Positions 1-7,585 of a stretch of 35,814 nt of DNA are shown here, in pieces. Origin of the DNA: CAYNVS01 sp964400725. Lineage in GTDB: Bacteria > Myxococcota_A > SURF-8 > CAYNVS01. Under the pieces are notes generated by a model. The model saw only the letters and a program-made list of their open reading frames with translations, made no database searches and had not been told where the DNA came from. The DNA lies in the NCBI GenBank assembly GCA_964400725.1, contig CAYNVS010000035.1:1-35814 (forward strand), read 5' to 3'. How positions within the stretch are numbered: position 1 is the stretch's first letter; every line of letters starts with the position of its first letter. Made by a program: the position numbers and the translations under genes.

Positions 1-253
1 ATTTATGCCCGGCGTCGCAAAAAAGACACTTTACCGGACATCCATACTGGGTCGAAACGTTAATTATCCATTTTTGGTCTCGCGGACTCCGAGGATCAAG
101 ACCGTCAACGAATTCAATCAGCGTCGAGTCGTCGCCCGGTTTGGTTCTTGCAACGAATACTTCCGCTACGTCTTCGTCGCCGCTTTTTGAAACTATTTCA
201 AGCCTCGGAAGCGAAGGCGGCGTTTTATTTGCGTTAATCGCGTCAATCGTCAT
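1..253 (-). CDS. RlmN-like radical SAM protein (N-terminal part, cut by window edge)
   Basis: Reading leftwards from an ATG at 253, an open frame of 84 codons runs off the window without a stop. It ends in a CX3CX2C iron-sulfur motif (Cys72, Cys76, Cys79) within NVSTQYGCPVKCLFCDAG. That context resembles RlmN/Cfr-type radical SAM enzymes, which use S-adenosylmethionine and a 4Fe-4S cluster, often to methylate 23S rRNA. The cluster motif lies about 50 residues earlier than in E. coli RlmN, so the N-terminal RNA-binding region is short or different and true RlmN function is uncertain. The ATG overlaps the upstream TGA in an ATGA (250-253), so translation is probably coupled to the flavoprotein gene. 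The substrate cannot be judged because the rest is missing. Confidence 0.75.
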   Translation of the reverse strand, partial: MTIDAINANKTPPSLPRLEIVSKSGDEDVAEVFVARTKPGDDSTLIEFVDGLDPRSPRDQKWIINVSTQYGCPVKCLFCDAGHK

Positions 254-1140
254 CGTTTTATTCCTTTCAAATAATTAAGCGCGGCGCGGGCGGCTAATTG
301 ACCGTCGCCCATTGCCGCCGCCGCAAATCTATCCCTCTCGCGTATCGCGTCTCCGGCGAGAAACAAACCCGGCTCGGAAGTTAAAATTCCCTCCGCGCTT
401 ATATCCTCGCCGGAATCTACTAGGGCAAGGCTTGGGTTCGGCTCGCGTCCGATGCAGACGAGCAGCATATCGGCCAAAGCGGGCGCGTCGTTTCCCTCAA
501 AAAAAATCTCGGCGGCTCCTGAAGACGTCCGAACCGCTTTTACCGTCCGTCCTGTTTTTAACCGGACGCCCGAACCTGCCGCCTCTTTTACAAGCCGCGA
601 AGGCGCTTTGAAACTGCCGGCGCGGCACGCGGCTTCGACGCGGGCTCCTCTGTCGGCAAGGCTTAGCGCCGTGTCGAGAGCGGCCTCTCCTCCGCCGATT
701 ACAATAACCCTTTTGTCCTTCATGTCGGCTTTAATAGAGCGCGCGTCTCTGGCGATTAAATCTTTTGGAACGCAGTTTTCAAAAGGCCACGGCAGCGGCC
801 TTGTTCCCGCGGCGATAATAACGCTTGGAGCAAAACGGACGAACCCTGCGGTCTCTGCGGCAAACCCGGAACCGACGCGTTTTATCGAAACGACAACTTC
901 TTGAACGATTTCGGCTCCGCATTCGAGCGTCTGCCGCTCCATTAAATCTGCTAAAAGCGCGCCTGAAACGCCGCGCGGAAACCCCGGCAGGTTATCGAGC
1001 CGCCGCGCCGCCCGCACAAGGCCGCCCGGACGCTCGCCGCTTATAATCAAAGTTTTAAGCCCGTCCCGCGCCGCCTGAAGAGCCGCGGACAGCCCGGCGC
1101 ATCCGGCTCCGACTATCATCAAATCGTATCCTTCGCTCAT
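250..1140 (-). CDS. Thioredoxin-reductase-like FAD/NAD(P) oxidoreductase lacking the redox CxxC
   Basis: This 296-residue flavoprotein has the two-dinucleotide-fold layout of the thioredoxin reductase family. The FAD-binding GAGCAG motif is at residues 11-16, an NAD(P)-binding GGGEAA at 149-154, and the late FAD motif LFLAGDA near 265. Where thioredoxin reductase carries its CxxC disulfide, just before the second nucleotide motif, only a single Cys (Cys123) is visible. It is therefore unlikely to reduce thioredoxin; ferredoxin/flavodoxin-NADP reductase-like or small-molecule oxidoreductase activity are alternatives. It overlaps both neighbours by 4 bp (ATGA at each end), placing it in the middle of a coupled operon between an isochorismatase-fold hydrolase and a radical SAM protein. 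The substrate is unknown. Confidence 0.88.
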   Translation of the reverse strand: MSEGYDLMIVGAGCAGLSAALQAARDGLKTLIISGERPGGLVRAARRLDNLPGFPRGVSGALLADLMERQTLECGAEIVQEVVVSIKRVGSGFAAETAGFVRFAPSVIIAAGTRPLPWPFENCVPKDLIARDARSIKADMKDKRVIVIGGGEAALDTALSLADRGARVEAACRAGSFKAPSRLVKEAAGSGVRLKTGRTVKAVRTSSGAAEIFFEGNDAPALADMLLVCIGREPNPSLALVDSGEDISAEGILTSEPGLFLAGDAIRERDRFAAAAMGDGQLAARAALNYLKGIKR

Positions 1141-1829
1141 GCGCTCCCCTCTTTCAACGCCGCGATTATTTCATCGCATCCGGCGACGTAAGCGCAGCTT
1201 GCCGCGAGCGATCGCAGCGCGCACAGATGCAGTTCTTCGTTGGGAGCCGCGCATGCGTCCGCCGCTACTATCGGCTGAAAGCCGATTCTCGGCGCGTCAA
1301 TCGCGGTCGCCAATACGCATCTTTGAGTCTGAACGCCGCAGATAACTACGGTTTCGACCCCGGACAGCTGCGGCGGAACGCCCAGAGCGAAGCAGGCCGC
1401 GGTTTTCTTTCTCCAAATCGTTCCTTTGGCGAGCGTTCGAGCGTCGAGGATAAGCTCCGAGAGCGGATCGCGGGTCAAAATAGGGCGCGTCCCGTAAAAA
1501 CTCTCCCCCGCTCCCCCCTCTTCTCCTTCCTCTAAGGCGTGGCGCGAAAATATTATCGGCAGTCCGGCTGCGGCGAAGGCGCAAACGAGTTTTTGCATCC
1601 GCCCCGCCGCTCCTTCCCACGCCGGAAGATAAGCGCGCGACGATTCGTCGGCAAATATGCGCTGAACGTCAACGACAATAAGAGCCGCGGCGCGTAACGG
1701 GGGAAGCGGCTTTCGGCCTCTAAGACCCGACAAGGCTTCAAGCCATTGCGTCAGCTTTTCATCCAGCGCGGATGAGGGCGCATAATTTGTTCGGTAATAT
1801 GCGGCTTGTTGAAGTGAGGCTTTTCGCAT
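1137..1829 (-). CDS. Isochorismatase-family cysteine hydrolase
   Basis: This 230-residue protein of the isochorismatase/nicotinamidase fold shows the Asp-Lys-Cys catalytic set: Asp54 in LIVVDVQ, Lys141 or Lys142 in IWRKKT, and Cys171 in CGVQTQRCV. Family members hydrolyse amides or enol ethers such as nicotinamide, N-carbamoyl compounds or isochorismate. The sequence does not indicate the substrate. It is the first gene of a three-gene operon, and its TGA overlaps the next ATG. The start at 1829 has only a weak purine-rich stretch (AAGAG) upstream. The ATG itself lies in the 3' arm of a predicted hairpin (1827-1849), which may restrain initiation. No closer in-frame ATG was seen upstream. Confidence 0.88.
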   Translation of the reverse strand: MRKASLQQAAYYRTNYAPSSALDEKLTQWLEALSGLRGRKPLPPLRAAALIVVDVQRIFADESSRAYLPAWEGAAGRMQKLVCAFAAAGLPIIFSRHALEEGEEGGAGESFYGTRPILTRDPLSELILDARTLAKGTIWRKKTAACFALGVPPQLSGVETVVICGVQTQRCVLATAIDAPRIGFQPIVAADACAAPNEELHLCALRSLAASCAYVAGCDEIIAALKEGSA

Positions 1830-1849
1830 GCGGACGCTCTTTCCGCACG
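1827..1849 (-). promoter_or_regulatory. Hairpin burying the start codon of the isochorismatase-family gene
   Basis: On the minus strand CGTGCGGA (1849-1842) can pair with TCCGCATG (1834-1827) as 8 bp with one G-U, around a 7-nt loop AAGAGCG. The start codon is inside the 3' arm and the only purine-rich ribosome-binding candidate is in the loop. This may lower or condition translation. It is read by eye and no folding energy was computed. Confidence 0.4.
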
Positions 1850-1859
1850 CGGCCTGGAT

Positions 1860-1887
1860 GGCTTAAAGCCTGACATTGCCGCGGCAA
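1860..1887. promoter_or_regulatory. Two adjacent palindromes upstream of the isochorismatase operon
   Basis: A perfect 12-bp palindrome TTGCCGCGGCAA (1876-1887) lies 5 bp from a smaller one, GGCTTAAAGCC (1860-1870), in the 132-bp gap between the lipoprotein gene end and the operon start. Position and symmetry suit an operator for a dimeric regulator. No convincing -35/-10 pair was found beside them. Confidence 0.35.
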
Positions 1888-1910
1888 GATTTAAAAATTG
1901 ACCTAAAATA

Positions 1911-1933
1911 GGGAGGACGCAAAACGCCCTCCC
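1911..1933 (-). terminator. Rho-independent terminator of the 1962-3194 lipoprotein gene
   Basis: On the minus strand GGGAGGGCG and CGTCCTCCC form a 9-bp stem with one G-U pair and the loop TTTTG. A T-rich stretch (TATTTTAGG, then more T) follows. It begins 28 bp after the lipoprotein stop codon and separates that gene from the isochorismatase operon. Confidence 0.75.
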
Positions 1934-1961
1934 GTTATTTAACTTCGCTTAAACGCCGTCT

Positions 1962-3194
1962 TTAATATTCCTTCTGCGGATAATTCATCGGGTTGGCGAG
2001 TCTGAACGGAATAATGAGTATTGATTTGGCGTAAATTCTGTATTTTATCACTTTTGATTGAGTTACGGTTCCGTTGATTTTAATGGCCGCAACAGCCTCG
2101 TATTCGCCTTCGTCGGCGCCGAGAGAAGAGAATGTGCCGTCTTTGTTTGTGCTGAGCATTCCGCTGAAAGGAAGGAGATCGGAAACGTTGGAATTGAAAT
2201 AAGCCACCGCTTTGGTGCGCCCAGTGGCTCCAAAGGTCGCGTAGCGGACGAGATTGCCGTTGCAGTCTTTTATCGTTCCGGCAATCGCGCCCTGATTATC
2301 GGGGATGCCGCCGGGAAGTCCGGCCGTAACGGGAACCAGCTGATAAGAAGAAACCGAAACCGCGTTGAATTCCATGTTAAAGCCCTTACCGTCGGCGGTT
2401 ACCGCGTCGGCGGGTTTAATGAAAACGTTGTATTGGTAAGTGTCCATAAATTCGCCGCCGTTGTCCGTGGCTTTGGCAACAAGCCATCTGCCGGTGGGGA
2501 CGTTTTTAAGGAAAACCGGACATTCGCCGGTCTGGTCGTCGGGCGAGCCGGGCCATTCTTCGTTGAAGGTCAGCATGTTTTTATTCGCGGCGCTGTGGTC
2601 TTTGAAATTAACCAGCTTGCCGTCCGAGTCAAATTGATAAAAAATGTAAACGCGCAGTCTGTTGCACGGGCCTTTTAGGCCGAAAACCTTTATGCGGCCG
2701 TTTACGTTCGTTAAGGTCGGGGTTCCGGTTACTTCTTCAAAATTCTCGTCTTTGCACGAGGCGTTGAATACCGTGTCGTTCGAGCATTTTGCCGGATTTG
2801 AGCTGCAAAGATCGAACGTTCCCTCTTTTTTATTTTCTTCTTTGTCGTAAACGTAATTTTCCCAATAAATTTCGTTTTCCTTCAGCGGGTTGGGCGCGCA
2901 AATGCCGGAAAGGCAAACGCATCCTTTGACGTCGTTTGAATTCTTTTTGCATTGCGCATAAGTGGCGCAGTCGTCAGCCGTGTTGCACGCGCCGAAAGCC
3001 AAGTCGGAATTTGTTTCCGCGTTGTCCGTCGTTTCCGCCGTTTCGGTCGTCTCGTCGTCGCCGTCGGTCTGGACGTTGTCGTCGTCGCCGTTCGTATCGT
3101 TTGTGGAATTAGAGCATCCGGAGGCCAAAGCCAGTCCGAATATAAGAATCGAGGCCGTCAGCAGACAGCCGGCAAAGTTCTTGAAACGTTTCAT
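1962..3194 (-). CDS. Lipoprotein with acidic linker and Cys-rich module, function unknown
   Basis: The 410-residue product starts with a type II signal peptide whose lipobox LASGC puts the lipidated Cys at residue 27. A low-complexity Asn/Asp/Thr/Glu linker follows to about residue 62, then a compact Cys-rich module (six Cys between about 70 and 100). The rest is probably beta-rich. The last ~110 residues (GAIAGTIKDCNGNLV onward) look like a carboxypeptidase-regulatory or transthyretin-type beta-sandwich, an assignment by pattern only. Ser follows the lipid-bearing Cys, so by the E. coli +2 rule it would go to the outer membrane. The start is supported by AAAGGAGC six bases upstream of ATG. 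It is monocistronic, with its own promoter candidate and terminator. No function is recognised. Confidence 0.85.
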   Translation of the reverse strand: MKRFKNFAGCLLTASILIFGLALASGCSNSTNDTNGDDDNVQTDGDDETTETAETTDNAETNSDLAFGACNTADDCATYAQCKKNSNDVKGCVCLSGICAPNPLKENEIYWENYVYDKEENKKEGTFDLCSSNPAKCSNDTVFNASCKDENFEEVTGTPTLTNVNGRIKVFGLKGPCNRLRVYIFYQFDSDGKLVNFKDHSAANKNMLTFNEEWPGSPDDQTGECPVFLKNVPTGRWLVAKATDNGGEFMDTYQYNVFIKPADAVTADGKGFNMEFNAVSVSSYQLVPVTAGLPGGIPDNQGAIAGTIKDCNGNLVRYATFGATGRTKAVAYFNSNVSDLLPFSGMLSTNKDGTFSSLGADEGEYEAVAAIKINGTVTQSKVIKYRIYAKSILIIPFRLANPMNYPQKEY

Positions 3195-3265
3195 TTTAGC
3201 TCCTTTAAAAAATTGCGCCTAAAATAAGTTTATCGCCTGTTTTGAACCATAAAACCAATGAATCT

Positions 3266-3295
3266 TATTAAGTCAATTTTACGGCCTCTTGTCAA
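3266..3295 (-). promoter_or_regulatory. Candidate sigma-70-type promoter for the 1962-3194 lipoprotein gene
   Basis: On the minus strand a perfect TTGACA (3295-3290) is followed after 18 bp by TTAATA (3271-3266), about 70 bp upstream of the start codon. The -35 is ideal and the -10 is poor. The rest of the 278-bp gap (3195-3472) shows no gene or clear terminator. Confidence 0.4.
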
Positions 3296-3472
3296 GTTTG
3301 AAATAATAACCGAAGGCGCGTTTTTTCACTTTGAGAACGATTTTTACCGTTTTTGAAAACCTTGACCGGTTCGCGAGCGGCCATCATCCGGTTTGCCGCC
3401 GCATTCTTAAATGTTTCGGCGTTAGAAGGCGTTTATTCCATTGGCGGCGCGCAGCGTTGAAGACGGATAAAT

Positions 3473-5185
3473 CTACCGCTTAGTTTTATAAAAAGGAGTT
3501 AGAGCTTCTTTTGGGGGCGTTTTATTTAAACAATTCTGCGAAAGAGCGCCGAACCGATATACGACGTGTTTAGTTAATTTGCCGCTCGTCAGCCTCGGAA
3601 GAATATAGTTTTCGCCCGCCAAGAAAGGTATCGGCTCGTAATCAACCAGCCCCTTGCGGTTTAGCGCGCACCGGATAATAACGCCTTCCGGGTCTTCTAC
3701 AAGCGAAGGCGGGATTATCGCGCCGCCGCCAAAGAACGCCGCGCCGCCGCCGTGCGTAAGCATTCCCGACAGCGAGCCTCCGCCGTATCCGAAGACTATT
3801 TTTGCTCCGCCGTTCAACAGAGCTTCCGCAGCTCTGCGCGTCCCTTCGGTCGGACAGTAGCCCGGCTTTTCCCAAATCAATCCCGCGATGAGGAAATCGG
3901 CCTTAGCGGAATATAGAGCGGCCAAGCTCTTCATTTTGTCAAGCGCGGCCTCGAATCCTTTTCCGGGCGGAGGCGTCTCGAAGGCTATAAGAGCGGCTTT
4001 TAACCCCTCGGCCTCGACGAACGCAGGTTCCGCGTTCGGCAAAACGACTTTTATCTGCGACGCCTCAAGCAGACGAAGAGTCGCGTTCGCGCCCGCGTCT
4101 CCGCAAAGTTTAATTCCCGGCCCGGCGAACGCCGCCGCGAAACCCGACGAGACGAACGACTCGACCAAATCCGGCGGAGAAGGAAACGCCAAGGCTTTGT
4201 TTTCGCACGCGGTTACGAGAGGAGAATTAAGCGCGACGATTTTAATGTGCGCTCCCGCAAAAGCCTGCGCAACGGTCGAAAATAGTTTCGAGTAATCCGG
4301 ATTGAGCGTTCCCGCGGCGTTAGGCAGTTCGTTCGTCGCGCTCATAGTCGCGGAAATTTCGGGAAGGAACGCGACGGTCGCCGTCTTGCCCGCGGCCTTA
4401 ATATCGGCGTCCGACATTAGGACGACCTTGTCCGCGCCGCCGCCCAGCCCCGACGCCGAGGCTTTAAGCGCCGAATCTTTAGCCCTGAAAGTTACGAACA
4501 GCGACGTAATTTTTCGTTTGTCCGCCGCCAGTTCGTCCTCGCGCAGCCTGACGTTGACGCTGAAGTCGGAAGTTTCCCATACCGCGTCCTTCGCTGTCCG
4601 GGAGGAGAAAGGCTCCGCAGCCGCGAGGGTAAGAGTATTTTCCGATTTAGGCGCTCCGTAAACCGCCTTTAATTCGCCTACCGCCTCGTCGTATTTGTCG
4701 GCGCAGAGGCCGATGTAATCAAACTCCGTTTCGTAAAGTCTGTGGCTTTTAATGCGGAAAGAGACCCGCTTTTTGCCCGAAGATAAAGGTATTTTCTCCG
4801 AGCACGGAATATCGGTTACGTATTGAAGTATCCGCGTCCTCTCCAAATCGCCAAGCCCTCCGTAGCTGCGGGTCAGCGATTTGTATATCTTTTCCAGCGC
4901 AATGGAGTCGGCTCCGAATGGAAATTTATCGGACAGCGACGGCGATTTCTTTTGCCGCGTTTTCAGCTTGTCAAACTCCGCCGCAAGCGCGGCGTTTTGT
5001 TTTGTTTCCGCTTTCGTTTCAATCTTTGACGCCGTTTGAACGGAAGGCGCGGCGTCGGCGCGGTTCTCCTTGCGGTCGCAAAGCCACAACGCGCACAACG
5101 AGCATAAAAGAGCCGCGAACGCCGCCTTGCTGATTTTCTTGCCCGATTTGAAATCGTTTGATACCTTTTTGTTTAAGTTGCGCAT
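3473..5185 (-). CDS. CapA-fold exported protein with its metal-binding motifs lost
   Basis: This 570-residue protein begins with a basic N-terminus and a hydrophobic segment at about residues 19-36 (signal anchor or signal peptide). It has a unique region to about 245 and then a domain with the layout of CapA/PgsA poly-gamma-glutamate synthesis proteins, which are metallophosphatase-like. The scaffold is recognisable at YSKLFSTVAQ (299-308), AHIKIVALNSPL (312-323) and LNGGAKIVFGYGGG (457-470). Each expected metal or catalytic motif appears replaced: the family's GD, NLE, NNH, HWG and GHHPH positions read LPEIS, ALNSP, AGPG, LIWE and GYGGG here. I infer a non-catalytic homologue that may bind a ligand or partner. 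It diverges from the SpoIID-like gene across only 41 bp. No Shine-Dalgarno sequence precedes the ATG, and a TATAAA box two helical positions away predicts an almost leaderless mRNA. Confidence 0.75.
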   Translation of the reverse strand: MRNLNKKVSNDFKSGKKISKAAFAALLCSLCALWLCDRKENRADAAPSVQTASKIETKAETKQNAALAAEFDKLKTRQKKSPSLSDKFPFGADSIALEKIYKSLTRSYGGLGDLERTRILQYVTDIPCSEKIPLSSGKKRVSFRIKSHRLYETEFDYIGLCADKYDEAVGELKAVYGAPKSENTLTLAAAEPFSSRTAKDAVWETSDFSVNVRLREDELAADKRKITSLFVTFRAKDSALKASASGLGGGADKVVLMSDADIKAAGKTATVAFLPEISATMSATNELPNAAGTLNPDYSKLFSTVAQAFAGAHIKIVALNSPLVTACENKALAFPSPPDLVESFVSSGFAAAFAGPGIKLCGDAGANATLRLLEASQIKVVLPNAEPAFVEAEGLKAALIAFETPPPGKGFEAALDKMKSLAALYSAKADFLIAGLIWEKPGYCPTEGTRRAAEALLNGGAKIVFGYGGGSLSGMLTHGGGAAFFGGGAIIPPSLVEDPEGVIIRCALNRKGLVDYEPIPFLAGENYILPRLTSGKLTKHVVYRFGALSQNCLNKTPPKEALTPFYKTKR

Positions 5186-5193
5186 AAATATGT

Positions 5194-5223
5194 TTTATAA
5201 CACGAACGCCTTGGATAAAACAA
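5194..5223. promoter_or_regulatory. Overlapping divergent promoters of the CapA-fold and SpoIID-like genes
   Basis: In the 41-bp intergenic region the minus-strand -10 candidate TATAAA (5199-5194), with TTGTTT 18 bp upstream (5223-5218), predicts a start near 5187, two bases before the ATG at 5185. On the plus strand TATAAC (5196-5201) predicts a start near 5208 and a leader of about 19 nt without a Shine-Dalgarno sequence; its -35 is poor. The two -10 boxes overlap, so polymerase should occupy only one at a time. Confidence 0.45.
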
Positions 5224-5226
5224 GTC

Positions 5227-6969
5227 ATGGCAAAATATAAATTTTTCATCCGCGCGCTCGGCAGGGCGCTTACGACCGCGATTGCGGCGATTGCGTTTGT
5301 CTCGGCGGCGTTCACAGCGGACGAGGAGAAGAAGAACGAGCCTTCCAAAACGTCGGCGGCCGATAAAATCGGCGCTCTTGAGGAGGAGCTCGACGCCCTT
5401 TATTCTACTAGGCTGACTTTCAACGACGAAGGCGTTCCAAAAGTAGGCGTCGGCATTTCGAGCGGACAGGAAACTGCGGAATTTGAGCTTTCCGGAAAAT
5501 TCGCGCTCGTTTATTACCTGCCGGATAAGACGGTCAAAACGTTTTCCAAAGGAGGCCGCGTCGTTCTGAGGCGCGGAGAGTTCGTCAAGGCTAACAAGCG
5601 TTATCTTTTGGTCGTAAACAATATCTCTTGGCGCGAAAGAGAGCTTTTATCTAAAGCTCAAAAGGACTGGGAAGACAAAGGCTTCGAGGTTAAAACCGTA
5701 AAAAGCGGCGGAATTCAGGGGTTCGCCGGAACGCTCGTAGATACGCGCCAGTATAAGATTGCGGTTTCCTCGCACGAGGATTACAAATCGGCGCAAAAAG
5801 CGGCGGACGAACTTTATAAATCCTTTAAAATCCGCGGCTCCATCGAAGAAGAAATTCTAGACAGGCCTCATTGCGAAATATTAGTCGAGGCCGGCGGCAA
5901 AAAGCTGGGAATGGGCAAAGACCTCGTCTGGATAATACCGCTGGACGGGAAAACGACCGCGTTCAAGCGCAATCCCCGCGGCGACTCGTTCGATCCGTCG
6001 AAAAAGACGGAAACGCGCAACTATGCAGGAATGATGTACGTCGCCGCCGACGCGTACGGCGGTTTAACCGTGGCTAATATGCTCGATTTGGAACGCGTTC
6101 TTCTGGGCGTTCTCCCCGCCGAGATATTTATGAGCGCGCCTATCGAGGCGATTAAGGCGCAGGCCGTCGCGGCGCGCAACCTGCTGCTTGAAAGCCTCGG
6201 AGCCAAGCATCCTTCAAGCCCGTTCTCGCTGTGCGACACGCAGCACTGTCAAATGATGCTGGGAACCGAAAGCTCGCATAAAAACGCGTTAAGGGCGGCT
6301 AATGAAACGAAGGGAATGTTTCTTTTCGACGAAACCGGATTGGTAAACACGGTTTACTCCGCGCTCGCGGGCGGTTTTACAGAATCTTTCGACAGCGAAT
6401 GGGGGCAGTCAAACGATCCGTCTCTAATAGCTAAACTGGACGCGCCCGACGACGCCGGCGAAAAAACGCTCAAATTCAAGGACGGCATAACCGACAAGAA
6501 TATCGACGAATGGCTGGATAACCCGCCGCCCGATTTATACCCTTTAAAGACCGAGGCGAATCGAAAGAACTTTCGTTGGAAGCGTTACTTTACGGCGGAA
6601 GAAGCCTCGAAGCTCGCGGCGAAAAGGTTTGCCGGAATAGGGAAAATAAAAAAGTTCGTCGTAATTTCCCGCGGGATTTCCGGCAGAATAAAAGTTTTGA
6701 AGATTGAAGGAGAAACGGGCTTTGGCGTCGTATCCAAGCCCTACGAGATAAGAACGCTTTTCAACGGACTTCCCTCGACGATGTTCGTTATCGAATGCGA
6801 GAAGGACGCGGCAGGCTCCGTAACCGGCTTCGCTTTTAAGGGCGGAGGCCACGGACACGGAGTAGGCATGTGCCAAACCGGCGCGATTGGCATGGCGCAA
6901 AGCGGAAAAAAATACGACGAAATTTTAAAGCACTATTATTCCAACGCCGCGCTTAAAAAACTTTATTAA
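5227..6969 (+). CDS. SpoIID/LytB-domain exported protein, probable peptidoglycan lytic enzyme or amidase enhancer
   Basis: The 580-residue product has an N-terminal signal sequence (hydrophobic residues 14-30), then an acidic/lysine-rich stretch. An accessory region follows, in which residues 175-210 look SPOR-like. The SpoIID domain spans about 225-578. Its hallmarks are VLPAEI (295-300) with the Glu299 that is catalytic in SpoIID, EAIKAQAVAAR (307-317), a CDTQHCQ segment (336-342) that may bind metal, and HGVGMCQTGAIGMA (544-557) with the closing HYY. SpoIID cleaves denuded glycan strands as a lytic transglycosylase in sporulators; non-sporulating Gram-negatives carry homologues of less defined function. 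There is no alternative start: an in-frame TAA lies at 5185. It is convergent with the flavin reductase gene, with only 3 bp between the stop codons. Confidence 0.9.
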   Translation: MAKYKFFIRALGRALTTAIAAIAFVSAAFTADEEKKNEPSKTSAADKIGALEEELDALYSTRLTFNDEGVPKVGVGISSGQETAEFELSGKFALVYYLPDKTVKTFSKGGRVVLRRGEFVKANKRYLLVVNNISWRERELLSKAQKDWEDKGFEVKTVKSGGIQGFAGTLVDTRQYKIAVSSHEDYKSAQKAADELYKSFKIRGSIEEEILDRPHCEILVEAGGKKLGMGKDLVWIIPLDGKTTAFKRNPRGDSFDPSKKTETRNYAGMMYVAADAYGGLTVANMLDLERVLLGVLPAEIFMSAPIEAIKAQAVAARNLLLESLGAKHPSSPFSLCDTQHCQMMLGTESSHKNALRAANETKGMFLFDETGLVNTVYSALAGGFTESFDSEWGQSNDPSLIAKLDAPDDAGEKTLKFKDGITDKNIDEWLDNPPPDLYPLKTEANRKNFRWKRYFTAEEASKLAAKRFAGIGKIKKFVVISRGISGRIKVLKIEGETGFGVVSKPYEIRTLFNGLPSTMFVIECEKDAAGSVTGFAFKGGGHGHGVGMCQTGAIGMAQSGKKYDEILKHYYSNAALKKLY

Positions 6970-6972
6970 AAA

Positions 6973-7542
6973 TTACTTCTTCGGGTTGAATCCCTTGCCC
7001 GCGCTCCAAGCCTTGGCTACGGATTCGCCAAGCCTGCGGTACATCGAGTCGGGGAATGTGAACAGAAGCGGATTGATTTTGTCCCAGTCCGGCTTGCCGT
7101 CCGTCAGACATTCGTCCGTTACGAATACCGAGACGATTTCGCCTACGTAAAGCGTGTCCACGCCCAGCGGCGCCGCGGAAACGAGCTTAAGTTCCATAGT
7201 AAGCGGAAAGTCTTCTATCATGGGAGCGCCTTTCAGCTCGCCGTTAAAAACCGCAAACAGACCCGACTTGTCTTCTTTCGCGCCCGAAACCAGCCCGCAG
7301 TAATCGGTAATCTGCGCCTGCGAAACGGTTGGAATATTAAGGCTGAACGTCTTGTTCATTTCCATTCCTTTGCAGGTGTGATGATTTGCGGAAAGCCCGC
7401 ATGCTATCATCGCCGGTTTGTAGTTTACTATGCCCATAAAGGCGGCGGGCATGAAGTTGGCTTTGCCGTCCGTTTCCGCGCCCACAAGCGCGACGGGCAT
7501 TGGCAGGGCGAAAGGCCCCGGCTCGATTTTTGTCTTCGTCAT
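6973..7542 (-). CDS. Flavin reductase-like (flavoredoxin-type) FMN-binding protein
   Basis: This 189-residue protein has the split-barrel FMN-binding fold of the flavin reductase/flavoredoxin family. It shows the characteristic start (PGPFALPMPVALVGAE), a middle FMN-contact stretch (PAMIACGLSANHHT, then KTFSLNIPT), and ETDGKANFMPAAFMG with the family's small-residue pattern. Members reduce free flavin or carry electrons in anaerobes. Residues around CGLVSGAKEDKSGLF match the loop that closes over FMN. The start is set by a strong AAGGAGGA seven bases upstream. It lies 43 bp downstream of the ERG2/sigma-1-like gene on the same strand, so it is probably co-transcribed and may supply reduced flavin for a linked reaction. 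That link is inference. Confidence 0.88.
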   Translation of the reverse strand: MTKTKIEPGPFALPMPVALVGAETDGKANFMPAAFMGIVNYKPAMIACGLSANHHTCKGMEMNKTFSLNIPTVSQAQITDYCGLVSGAKEDKSGLFAVFNGELKGAPMIEDFPLTMELKLVSAAPLGVDTLYVGEIVSVFVTDECLTDGKPDWDKINPLLFTFPDSMYRRLGESVAKAWSAGKGFNPKK

Positions 7543-7569
7543 TTCGTCCTCCTTGATTTTTTTGGCTCG

Positions 7570-7585
7570 ACGCGCTCGCGCGCGT
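7570..7585 (-). other. GC-rich hairpin directly after the ERG2/sigma-1-like stop codon
   Basis: ACGCGC-GCGA-GCGCGT on the minus strand makes a perfect 6-bp stem with a 4-nt loop, immediately after the stop at 7586-7588. It lacks a following T tract (an A tract follows), so it is not a standard terminator. An RNA-processing or partial attenuation role between the two operon genes is possible. Confidence 0.4.

Noticed and set aside
2058..2678. Plus-strand open frame of 206 codons opposite the 1962-3194 lipoprotein
   Set aside because: The minus-strand frame has signal peptide, Shine-Dalgarno, promoter and terminator; this one has none.
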